A stretch of 11,340 nt of DNA from Acidimicrobiaceae bacterium (GTDB lineage: Bacteria; Actinomycetota; Acidimicrobiia; Acidimicrobiales; UBA10347), in the NCBI GenBank assembly GCA_003485885.1, contig DNHM01000069.1, forward strand, positions 1-11,340, in the 5' to 3' direction. Both the position numbers and the translations under genes were made by a program. The notes beneath the pieces were generated by a model. That model did not search any database. It had not been told where the DNA came from and was given only the letters and a program-made list of their open reading frames with translations. Below, piece by piece: positions 1-6,546 of this stretch (position 1 is its first letter; every line of letters begins with the position of its first letter).

Positions 1-554
1 CCGAGAACCTGCATCGCATCGCTGGAGCAAAGCGTGACCGTATTCGCAACCTGACCGCAGTCGTGCTAGACCGCCCTCGTCACGAGAAACTCATCGCTGA
101 GATCCGCGAAGCCGGCGCCCGTATTCAACTCATCCCCGATGGCGACGTTGCTGGTGCTATCGCGACCGCCTGGGAAGATGCCGACGCCGACGTGCTCTTC
201 GGCATCGGCGGCACACCCGAAGGCGTGATCACCGCAGCTGCGCTCAAATGTATGGGCGGCGAACTCCAAGGCCGTGTCTGGGCCCGCGACGACGCGGAAC
301 GAGCCGCAGCCGCCGAGTTGGGTTATGACCTCGAACGAGTTCTGCACACCGATGACCTGGTCTCGGGCGACAACTGCTTCTTCGCTGCCACTGGCATTAC
401 CGAGGGTGACCTGCTCAAGGGTGTTCGTTTTAATGCCGACGGGGCGACAACACAGTCACTCGTCATGCGCTCCAAGTCTGGCACTGTCCGCCTGATCAAT
501 GCTTCACACCGTCTTGACAAACTCGACGACTTCTCGGTCGTCGACTACCGCTAG
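1..554 (+). CDS. glpX: Fructose-1,6-bisphosphatase class II (GlpX), 3' part
   Basis: This is the C-terminal 183 residues of a GlpX-type class II fructose-1,6-bisphosphatase, which hydrolyses fructose 1,6-bisphosphate to fructose 6-phosphate in gluconeogenesis in the cytoplasm. The frame is open from base 3, so the gene begins upstream of the window and the ATG at 63 is internal. Visible family motifs are DRPRH, LIPDGDVA, the GIGGTPEG loop (its Glu is, from memory of the E. coli enzyme, a metal ligand) and SGDNCFFAATGITEGDLL near the end. Class II enzymes are the usual sole FBPase in actinobacteria (family knowledge). The stop codon TAG at 552-554 lies 2 bp from the stop of the convergent hydrolase gene, so there is no room for a separate terminator. 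The assignment is firm; only the N-terminal half is missing. Confidence 0.96.
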   Translation, partial: ENLHRIAGAKRDRIRNLTAVVLDRPRHEKLIAEIREAGARIQLIPDGDVAGAIATAWEDADADVLFGIGGTPEGVITAAALKCMGGELQGRVWARDDAERAAAAELGYDLERVLHTDDLVSGDNCFFAATGITEGDLLKGVRFNADGATTQSLVMRSKSGTVRLINASHRLDKLDDFSVVDYR

Positions 555-556
555 GC

Positions 557-2218
557 CTATTCGAAGTCGGGGGCCCCGGTGTCGTCGGCGCACGTCGTGT
601 CAACCGATGCCGACGGATCGATAAGAAAGGCGAGTCGGATGTTGGCAGGACACGATGTCGCCATGCCGTGGCCGTGGTCGGCGAGTTCGACGTAGGTTGA
701 GTTCGACAGCGCATCGGCGACTTGTTTGGACCATGCAGGTGGCGTGATCGGGTCGAACGTACCAGCGAACACGAGTGTAGGTATCGGACTCTCGAGCGGC
801 TCATCATCTAGGGGCGCAGACGGTGCCACCATGAAGAAGTCGCAAAGCTGCTGAACACCATCGCTGCTCAGAGCCCCAGCCACAGCGTCGCCAAAACGTG
901 GTTCCAGACTGCGGAGTAGATCGTCGTCGCCAGAGTCGTCGTAGAACGGTAATTCTTCTCGGCACCAGGTGGTGTAATACAGCCCGATCGATAGGTCGAA
1001 CGCATTGGGATCGCGGCGGGTCATGAACGTGGCGACGATCTCGTTGAGCCCACCAGCGTCGGCTCGTGCAATCTGGCGAGGCAACGCCCGCAGCGAACCG
1101 GTGCTGTACAGCTGGGTGAATACCAGGTCGACGAGCGTCTCACCATCGACACGAAATGGGAACGTGTCGCCGGTGCCTGGCCGGGTTGCCGATACCACCA
1201 CCGGATTCTGATTTAGTTCGAGCACCAGCGCAGAAAGATTGTCGAGGAAGTCGCCGTGGTCGGCGGCACACCGATCATCATCACACGCTTGATCGAGTGC
1301 GGTCATCGACCGGATGCCGTTCTCGGGGATCGCAGCAAAGAAATCAACTTCGAACGGCACGACGGAATCCAGCACCGCTGACCGCACGCCGTTGGGATGA
1401 TCCCGCATGATCGTCAGGCCCAAACGAGTGCCGTAGCTGATTCCCCAGATCGACCATTCGTCGTAGCCGAACAACTGTCGGAGTAGCTCAACGTCCGCCG
1501 CCGCAGCGGTGGTATTGAAATGATCAAAGTTGATCCCGCTAGCCATCAACCGCGTTGCACATGCCTGATACGAGGCAGTGACCATGGACTCATCATCAGG
1601 AATACGCACGGCCGGATCGTCGGTGTAGTGCGCGAGCCAGAGGTCGTCGACCTCAGGGCAGTTCAGCTTGGGATTGGAGTAACCGGTGCCGCGTTGATCC
1701 ACGAACAGCACATCGTGCGTTGCACCCACGAAGTTGCGAGCGGCGGTCACGCTTCCGACTCCTGGACCACCCTGGAGGAAGGCGACGGGCCCAACCCCGT
1801 TCGGGTCACCGTTGTCGACGAAAGCGACCATGAGCTCTACGTTCTCACCCGCGACGGGAGCGTAGCTGTCGAGCGGTAGCACTGCGATCGAGCACGAAAC
1901 CTGATCGGCGCTGACATCGGCAGGACAGTCGACCGGCTGCAACGAGGAGAGCGCCAGCAACTCACCAATGTTCACGGCACGGGTCGTCGGCACAGGCGAC
2001 ACAGGCGGCACAGGCGTTGAAACAGCTGGTGGTGCCGGGCTCGGCACCGTTGCCGGCGGGGGTACTGTCGTTGCTGCTGCTACCCGTGTTGGGGTTGGTC
2101 TGGTGGTCGCGGGCGCAGCGGTGGCCGCGGTCTCAGCTACCCGGTTCGGCGCAGCCCGACAGGCGACCGCAAGGACCGCTATCAGAAGAAACAGACTAAG
2201 CCAGCGTGTCTGTCGCAT
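557..2218 (-). CDS. Secreted alpha/beta-hydrolase lipoprotein, TAP-like (peptidase S33 type)
   Basis: This 553-residue protein is probably an exported serine hydrolase or peptidase anchored as a lipoprotein. From the chosen ATG at 2218 it starts MRQTRW, then a hydrophobic stretch ending LAVAC, with Cys20 as the likely lipidated residue. A Pro/Thr/Ala-rich linker follows to about residue 80. The hydrolase domain shows QGGPG (about 149-153, oxyanion-hole region), VDQRGTGYS, the nucleophile elbow GISYG with Ser261, and near the end FAGTFDPITPP with Asp489 and a DHGHG segment whose second His (517) best fits the catalytic His. This order matches tripeptidyl-aminopeptidase-like proteins of actinobacteria with a TAP-like C-terminal domain. 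A longer start at 2263 would add 15 polar residues before the signal peptide and overlap the upstream gene by 31 bp, so it is less likely. The start lies 14 bp after the Memo-AMMECR1 stop, which suggests co-transcription. The natural substrate cannot be read from sequence. Confidence 0.88.
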   Translation of the reverse strand: MRQTRWLSLFLLIAVLAVACRAAPNRVAETAATAAPATTRPTPTRVAAATTVPPPATVPSPAPPAVSTPVPPVSPVPTTRAVNIGELLALSSLQPVDCPADVSADQVSCSIAVLPLDSYAPVAGENVELMVAFVDNGDPNGVGPVAFLQGGPGVGSVTAARNFVGATHDVLFVDQRGTGYSNPKLNCPEVDDLWLAHYTDDPAVRIPDDESMVTASYQACATRLMASGINFDHFNTTAAAADVELLRQLFGYDEWSIWGISYGTRLGLTIMRDHPNGVRSAVLDSVVPFEVDFFAAIPENGIRSMTALDQACDDDRCAADHGDFLDNLSALVLELNQNPVVVSATRPGTGDTFPFRVDGETLVDLVFTQLYSTGSLRALPRQIARADAGGLNEIVATFMTRRDPNAFDLSIGLYYTTWCREELPFYDDSGDDDLLRSLEPRFGDAVAGALSSDGVQQLCDFFMVAPSAPLDDEPLESPIPTLVFAGTFDPITPPAWSKQVADALSNSTYVELADHGHGMATSCPANIRLAFLIDPSASVDTTCADDTGAPDFE

Positions 2219-2232
2219 TCGACAGTCGGCCA

Positions 2233-3591
2233 CTAGTAGTCGATGGTCTCGAAGCGATACCACGCGGCACGTCCGACCCCGGCGGGGCCTTCAACGCGCG
2301 CCTTCTGGGCGACAGCACCAACGAACTCTTCGTGAGTTCTGAGCCGGGTCCACATTGCAGGGAGTTGCGCTGCCCTGCCTGCGGGTGAAGTCACGAGTAT
2401 CCCATGACGTCCGGCTTCGAGCATCTGGCTGAGCTCCTCGCTGGTCCGAGGGAAGATACGTTCGATCGGTGAGACGATGGAAATCGTCATCTCCAATCCG
2501 GCAAGTTCTGATGGCTGGATCGACGGCAGCCGAGGATCGGCGCATGCTGCGGCCGCGTTTCGGACAACTGACCCGGCAAGTGCCCGGTCAGCTTCGATGG
2601 TGCCGGCAGAACCGCGAGTCCGGCCATTGAGGCGCAAGGTCACAACGGAGGCTCGTCGGGCTGCGAGTGCTGGCGGAACGCGTCCCATGTCGCTGCCCTC
2701 GACCCGCCCGCCGAGCACGGTGAGTTCAACCGCGGCCCGAGCAAGCGCTCGAAGATGGTCGGCGTCGGCGTCGCCTAGTGTCATATCGGTCGATTCCCAG
2801 GCTGCGAGCGCAGCCACATCGGTAATCTCTTCGCTGCCGTAGGGATCCTCGACCGTGTCGCTGGCGAGGTCGAGTAGTCCCATCGACCGGCGACCAACGA
2901 TGGTCATCGCTGCAGCCAGAGACCGAGGCGCAGACACATTGGTGCGGGCAACCGTGGCCATGTCGTTTCGTAACAGCGCAGCCCGCGCTAGTTCACCCTG
3001 TTGTGCCACCTTTTCAGCATCGGTTCCCGAGCCGAACGATGCGCTTACAAGAAGCAGCGTGTCGCGTGATCCCCACAACCGTTCAAGCACATCGACGACT
3101 TCAGCAGTGGTTGCCTCGCCTACAAGCATGGGGACGATTCGAACTGCGCCAAGGAGCCGTTGGATAGGAGGCAGATGTACTTCAATCGACGTGTCCTTCT
3201 CGAACGGTCGGTCGTTGATCACCACGCTTGGGTGCCCTTGCAGACTCTCGATTGCGGCCCGATCGGTGAGCAGATCGCCCAGCGGCGTGCGAAACGCAAT
3301 AGCCCGAGGGATTGCAATGCCTTGGACGTCTCGTCCACCAATACCAGGCCGATAGTCGCTGATGACCACAACCCGCTGCACATGATCTCGTTCGGTCTCG
3401 AGCATGATCATCCCAGCGCCAGCAACATTGGGGGCAGCGGCCAAGCCACAATCGGGCACGATGAGCAACTTGGGGCTGGTGAACTCGCTATCTGCGCCGT
3501 TGATGGCAGCATCGATCTCTGAACGCAGCTCTTGGGAGTCTGAGGCATACAGGCTTCCGGCTGCGACGGGTTCTCGTACGCCAGTGGACAT
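2233..3591 (-). CDS. Memo-AMMECR1 domain fusion protein (AmmeMemoRadiSam-type B+A), degenerate
   Basis: This 452-residue protein joins an N-terminal Memo-like domain (about 1-265) to a C-terminal AMMECR1 domain (about 278-452), a pairing known from the AmmeMemoRadiSam group of unknown function. Memo signs are REPVAAGSLY (6-15), RTPLGD (101-106), TSIEVHLP (134-141) and RIVPMLVG. AMMECR1 signs are ASVVTLRLNGRTRGSAGT (314-331), NAAAACADPRLP (345-356), ISIVSP (370-375), QLPAMW (409-414) and a final WYRFETI. Several normally conserved polar residues are absent. The HxG after the first strand reads DCG (47-49), the His of the second strand motif is replaced in SDYRPG, HSxExHLP keeps only its last His (139), and the Cys of the AMMECR1 motif LRGCIG is Ser328. 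The start at 3591 places the first conserved block at residue 6. No clear SD precedes it, but TACGCT ends 6 bases before the ATG and could be a leaderless -10 box. No radical SAM partner is in the window. The domain call is good; the function is unknown. Confidence 0.85.
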   Translation of the reverse strand: MSTGVREPVAAGSLYASDSQELRSEIDAAINGADSEFTSPKLLIVPDCGLAAAPNVAGAGMIMLETERDHVQRVVVISDYRPGIGGRDVQGIAIPRAIAFRTPLGDLLTDRAAIESLQGHPSVVINDRPFEKDTSIEVHLPPIQRLLGAVRIVPMLVGEATTAEVVDVLERLWGSRDTLLLVSASFGSGTDAEKVAQQGELARAALLRNDMATVARTNVSAPRSLAAAMTIVGRRSMGLLDLASDTVEDPYGSEEITDVAALAAWESTDMTLGDADADHLRALARAAVELTVLGGRVEGSDMGRVPPALAARRASVVTLRLNGRTRGSAGTIEADRALAGSVVRNAAAACADPRLPSIQPSELAGLEMTISIVSPIERIFPRTSEELSQMLEAGRHGILVTSPAGRAAQLPAMWTRLRTHEEFVGAVAQKARVEGPAGVGRAAWYRFETIDY

Positions 3592-3693
3592 GCCAGCAGC
3601 GTAGGTGAGACCAGGCCTTCTGGCCGTGCACGACCCAAATTTGCTCCACTGTCGGAATCAGCAATTGGACCGTAGGCGCGACACAATGACGAG

Positions 3694-4524
3694 ATGAGTA
3701 CTGCTGAGCACGCCCTGTCATTCGATCTCTCAAGGTACCGAGTCGAGCCGGGCAGCACTGTTGACTTGTCCTGGTGGCAGACCGACGAGAACGAGGGCAT
3801 TGACAAGAAGATTGGTCGAGACATCACCAAGGTCCTGAATGACCGTCTGGAGACCGCCCAGGAGCTGCTGTGGGCCGAGGACAAACACAAGGTGTTGCTC
3901 GTGCTCCAGGCCACCGACACCGGCGGCAAAGACGGCACAATCCGCCACGTGTTCGACGGTGTGAATCCCCAGGGCGTTCGGGTTGCTTCGTTCAAGAAGC
4001 CAACCGACACCGAACTCGCTCACGACTATCTATGGCGAGTGCACAAACATGCGCCGTCGACCGGCGAAATGGTCATCTTCAACCGCAGCCACTACGAAGA
4101 CGTGCTGGTCGTTCGTGTCCACGGATGGATTAGCGAAGAGAAGGTCCAGCAGCGATTCCATCACATCCGAGAGTTCGAGCGACTGCTGGCCGACGAAGGC
4201 ACCACCATTGCAAAGTTCTATCTCCACATCTCGAAAGAGGAGCAGAAGCAACGGCTGCAGTCACGGCTCGATGAACCCGAGAAGAACTGGAAGTTCGCGA
4301 CCGGCGATCTTGACGAACGCAAACTCTGGGACGATTACCAGAAGGCCTTCGCCGACATGCTCAGTCAAACCAGCACCGACTATGCCCCGTGGTACGTAAT
4401 TCCTGCCGACCGCAAATGGTTCCGTAACCTACTGATCTCCCGAATCGTCGTCGACAACCTCGAAGGCCTCGACATGGCCTATCCCCCGCCCGAAGACGGC
4501 CTGTCCGACATCGTCATCGACTAG
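3694..4524 (+). CDS. PPK2-family polyphosphate:nucleotide phosphotransferase (class III-like)
   Basis: This 276-residue cytoplasmic kinase is predicted to transfer phosphate from polyphosphate to AMP and/or ADP. The P-loop is QATDTGGKDGT (72-82, Lys79), followed by the lid-side segment GVNPQGVRVASFKKP and the second nucleotide-binding motif FNRSHYEDVLVVRVH (129-143). The FNRSHYEDVL form and the single-domain length resemble class III PPK2 enzymes, which can act on both AMP and ADP (family knowledge); the nucleotide preference here is inferred. The C-terminal part, with KNWKF, DYAPWYVIPADRKWFRN and LEGLDMAYP, is also typical. The gene is divergent from the Memo-AMMECR1 gene, with 102 bp between the two starts, and has no neighbour of obvious polyphosphate function. 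There is no good SD before the ATG. The stop is followed after 8 bases by the inverted repeat at 4533-4583, a likely terminator. Confidence 0.93.
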   Translation: MSTAEHALSFDLSRYRVEPGSTVDLSWWQTDENEGIDKKIGRDITKVLNDRLETAQELLWAEDKHKVLLVLQATDTGGKDGTIRHVFDGVNPQGVRVASFKKPTDTELAHDYLWRVHKHAPSTGEMVIFNRSHYEDVLVVRVHGWISEEKVQQRFHHIREFERLLADEGTTIAKFYLHISKEEQKQRLQSRLDEPEKNWKFATGDLDERKLWDDYQKAFADMLSQTSTDYAPWYVIPADRKWFRNLLISRIVVDNLEGLDMAYPPPEDGLSDIVID

Positions 4525-4532
4525 CCGTTGAA

Positions 4533-4583
4533 GCAAATTAGGAGCGTGGTGTACCTAATTCGTGCATCAGGCTCCTAATTTGC
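4533..4583. terminator. Perfect 13-bp inverted repeat between convergent genes, candidate bidirectional terminator
   Basis: GCAAATTAGGAGC (4533-4545) and GCTCCTAATTTGC (4571-4583) are perfect reverse complements with a 25-base spacer. The element fills the gap between the PPK2 stop (4522-4524) and the dioxygenase stop (4585-4587) and is symmetric to both. There is no clean T-run on either side and the loop is long, so it is not a classical intrinsic terminator; position is the main argument for this role. Confidence 0.5.
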
Positions 4584-4588
4584 ATCAG
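4554..4588. repeat. Imperfect tandem direct repeat, two copies
   Basis: CCTAATTCGTGCATCAG (4554-4570) is followed by CCTAATTTGCATCAG (4574-4588). The copies are identical apart from two extra bases (CG) in the first. The second copy covers the stop codon of the dioxygenase gene, so the first may be a local duplication of that gene end. Because CCTAATT is also complementary to the left arm at 4536-4542, the repeat gives the left arm two possible pairing partners. Confidence 0.7.
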
Positions 4589-5430
4589 AGGTGGGTGTTG
4601 AGGAGCTCTTGGCAGCGGGGGCCGTAGAGGCGGGCGTTGATGGCATCGGTTGAGGAGAAGCCGGGTTTGGTGTCGTAACTCATCACCGCGATCATGCGGT
4701 TCGTGGAACCGTGCACGGCTCGCACACGGTGCATCGACCGCAGGCCGTTGAACATCACCAGATCACCTGGCTCCAGGTCCAACATATGAGTAGCCGGCCA
4801 AGTGCCCGCAAAGAGTTGTTCGACGTCGTCGTAACGTTCGTCCCAGACTCTGCCGTCACGGCCGCCGACCATGCCAGGGATGACTTCACCACGGATGAAT
4901 GGTGCGAACTCGAATTGGCCGCCGACCTCGGATTTCTGCAGCAGCAAGGTGATAACGAAGTCAGAGAGGTCGTAGTGCCATGCGTGCAGACCGCCATCCT
5001 TGATCTGGACCACGTTCAGGTCCTGAAACTGATCGTCGAAGCGGTGGAGCTCTGGCACATCGAGAGCGTCAGCCAGGAATGTATTCAACCCATCGGTCTC
5101 ATAGAACATCCGCAAGCCGGTGCCAACGAGTTGATCCCCCGCGAGCACGTGGGTGTCCTCGGGGAATCGACGCCGATGGATGTGATCAGCGGGTAGATCA
5201 GCAGCAGGCGGATCGCCCCAAGCACTCAGCACATGGCAGCGGTTGAATGTCTCAATGGTGCCTAGTTGGTTGGCCATGCCCCCGGCGATCTCTGCCGGAA
5301 TGAACCCAGGCAGGACCGCACAGCCGATAGTGGCCATGTCATGACGACAGGCCCGCACCAGCTGGTCATATCTGTGGGTACCGGGATGATCGATCGGATA
5401 CCGATCGACATCGATTAGTTCGTGCGCCAT
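4585..5430 (-). CDS. 2-oxoglutarate/Fe(II)-dependent dioxygenase-like protein
   Basis: This 281-residue protein has the hallmarks of a non-haem iron, 2-oxoglutarate-dependent oxygenase. LHAWHYDLSDFVITLLLQ supplies the HxD pair (His152, Asp154), GGQFEFAPFIR is the following strand pair, and LEPGDLVMFNG leads to SMHRVRAV with the distal His234. Arg245 in NRMIAVMSYD is placed to bind 2-oxoglutarate. The layout recalls a group that, from memory, includes the amino-acid halogenases of the BesD/HalD type. Those replace the Asp by Gly; Asp is kept here, so hydroxylation or a similar oxidation is more likely than halogenation. The ATG at 5430 is chosen because it lies 26 bp after the aldo/keto reductase stop. 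An upstream ATG at 5601 would add 57 residues read from within that gene. There is no strong SD. The substrate is unknown. Confidence 0.82.
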   Translation of the reverse strand: MAHELIDVDRYPIDHPGTHRYDQLVRACRHDMATIGCAVLPGFIPAEIAGGMANQLGTIETFNRCHVLSAWGDPPAADLPADHIHRRRFPEDTHVLAGDQLVGTGLRMFYETDGLNTFLADALDVPELHRFDDQFQDLNVVQIKDGGLHAWHYDLSDFVITLLLQKSEVGGQFEFAPFIRGEVIPGMVGGRDGRVWDERYDDVEQLFAGTWPATHMLDLEPGDLVMFNGLRSMHRVRAVHGSTNRMIAVMSYDTKPGFSSTDAINARLYGPRCQELLNTHL

Positions 5431-5456
5431 CTCGCTGTCGAATCGACCTTGCGTCG

Positions 5457-6416
5457 TTAGCCGAAGATTGCGTCGATGCGATGCATCACGTCGGGCGTCA
5501 TGCTCGGTATGAGGGCAGCAGCTTCCATATTGTGATGCACCTGCTCCACACGACTGGCACCGGTGATTACTGAGGAGACGTGGGGATTCGCTGCGCACCA
5601 CGCAATGGAAAGCTGCGCAAGCGAGGCACCGAGTTCGTCGGCGATCGCGCCGAGTTCACGTACCTTGCCCAATGCTTGTTCGTCGGTCAGACGATCCTGC
5701 AGCCAGCTGTAGCTCGGCAGCGAACCGCGACTTCCCTCGGGGATGCCGTCGCTGTACTTGCCGGTCAGCAGACCAGAGGCCAGCGGGCTCCACGTGGTGA
5801 GCCCCATGCCGTGCGTGTCGTAGATATCGGCGTAGTCGGTCTCGACCTTGTGACGTTCGAACAGGTTGTACTGCGGCTGCTCCATGACCGGCGCACGCAG
5901 GTTCAACCGCGCCGCTACCTCGCACGCCTCCTTGTACTCGGCACCGGTCCACTCGGACGTGCCCCAGTAATGGGCCTTGCCCTGGGCGATGATGTCGCTC
6001 ATCGCCCACACGACCTCTTCCATAGGCGTTTCTGGGTCGGAGCGATGGCAGAACAACAAGTCGACATGGTCGAGGCCAAGACGTTCCAGTGAGCCGTCGA
6101 TGCCTTCCATGAGGTACTTGCGATTGAGCGTGTTCTTGGTGTTCGGACCATCGGTGATGCCCCAGAACAACTTGGTTGAAATTGTGTACGTCTTGCGGTC
6201 CAACCCCATCCGGCGGAGCACCTCGCCCATGATGGTCTCGGACTGACCGCCGGCATAAGCCTCGGCATTGTCGAAGAACGTCACGCCAGCGTCCCACGCG
6301 GCTTGCATACTTTCGGTCGCCTTTGCGATATCGAGCTGATCACCAAAGGTGACCCAACTGCCAAACGACAACACGCTCACCTTGATACCGGACTTGCCCA
6401 GACGTCTATGTTCCAT
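5457..6416 (-). CDS. Aldo/keto reductase (Kv-beta-like subgroup)
   Basis: This 319-residue protein is a TIM-barrel NAD(P)H-dependent aldo/keto reductase. It opens [19 protein letters not shown] and shows the catalytic tetrad as Asp49 and Tyr54 ([10 protein letters not shown]), Lys82 (STKLFWG) and His124 ([12 protein letters not shown]). The segment [17 protein letters not shown] and later [13 protein letters not shown] and [13 protein letters not shown] are typical of the subgroup related to potassium channel beta subunits, common in bacteria as soluble enzymes of broad carbonyl specificity. The start at 6416 matches the family N-terminus; an ATG at 6497 would add 27 unrelated residues reaching into the divergent intergenic space. 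No clear SD is seen. The dioxygenase gene follows after 26 bp on the same strand, so the two are probably co-transcribed and may act on the same metabolite (inference). The physiological substrate is not known. Confidence 0.92.
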   Translation of the reverse strand: MEHRRLGKSGIKVSVLSFGSWVTFGDQLDIAKATESMQAAWDAGVTFFDNAEAYAGGQSETIMGEVLRRMGLDRKTYTISTKLFWGITDGPNTKNTLNRKYLMEGIDGSLERLGLDHVDLLFCHRSDPETPMEEVVWAMSDIIAQGKAHYWGTSEWTGAEYKEACEVAARLNLRAPVMEQPQYNLFERHKVETDYADIYDTHGMGLTTWSPLASGLLTGKYSDGIPEGSRGSLPSYSWLQDRLTDEQALGKVRELGAIADELGASLAQLSIAWCAANPHVSSVITGASRVEQVHHNMEAAALIPSMTPDVMHRIDAIFG

Positions 6417-6455
6417 GCCGCTAGTACACCCGCTGAATCGGGTATTTACACCCCG

Positions 6456-6484
6456 TTGCCCACGGTGCAGACAATGTTTAGGAT
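6456..6484 (+). promoter_or_regulatory. Candidate promoter for the phosphoesterase gene
   Basis: TTGCCC (6456-6461) and TAGGAT (6479-6484) are separated by 17 bases and fit a loose -35 and an actinobacterial TANNNT -10 box. They lie in the 130-bp gap between divergent genes and would start a transcript near 6491, leaving a leader of about 55 bases. This is a match by eye only. Confidence 0.3.
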
Positions 6485-6546
6485 CAGGCACTGTCAATTT
6501 CCTACGCGCTCACATCAACCGAGCGTGCTGGCACACTTGTGTGGTC

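Noticed and set aside
570..577. GGGGCCCC palindrome as a terminator for glpX
   Set aside because: It has no loop, lies within the hydrolase coding sequence, and lacks a T-run.
1968..2342. Gly/Ala/Val-rich open frame on the + strand
   Set aside because: It is antisense to the Pro/Thr/Ala-rich linker and signal peptide of the hydrolase; the open frame follows from the biased codon use there.
3665..3690. TTGGAC and CACAAT as a promoter for the PPK2 gene
   Set aside because: The spacing is 11 bases, too short for a usual promoter, and the -10 match is poor.
3408..4010. 200-codon minus-strand open frame spanning the Memo-PPK2 gap
   Set aside because: It overlaps the starts of two well-supported genes in other frames and resembles no family.
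5431..5601. Extended N-terminus for the dioxygenase
   Set aside because: It would lie inside the reductase coding sequence and is low in hydrophobic structure; the ATG at 5430 fits spacing and fold.
5656..6297. 213-codon minus-strand open frame
   Set aside because: It is an out-of-frame shadow inside the aldo/keto reductase with an Arg/His-rich nonsense composition.
6349..6546. Extended N-terminus for the phosphoesterase
   Set aside because: The 66 extra residues read through the divergent reductase start, are Cys/Arg-rich, and come before the first membrane segment without any family match.
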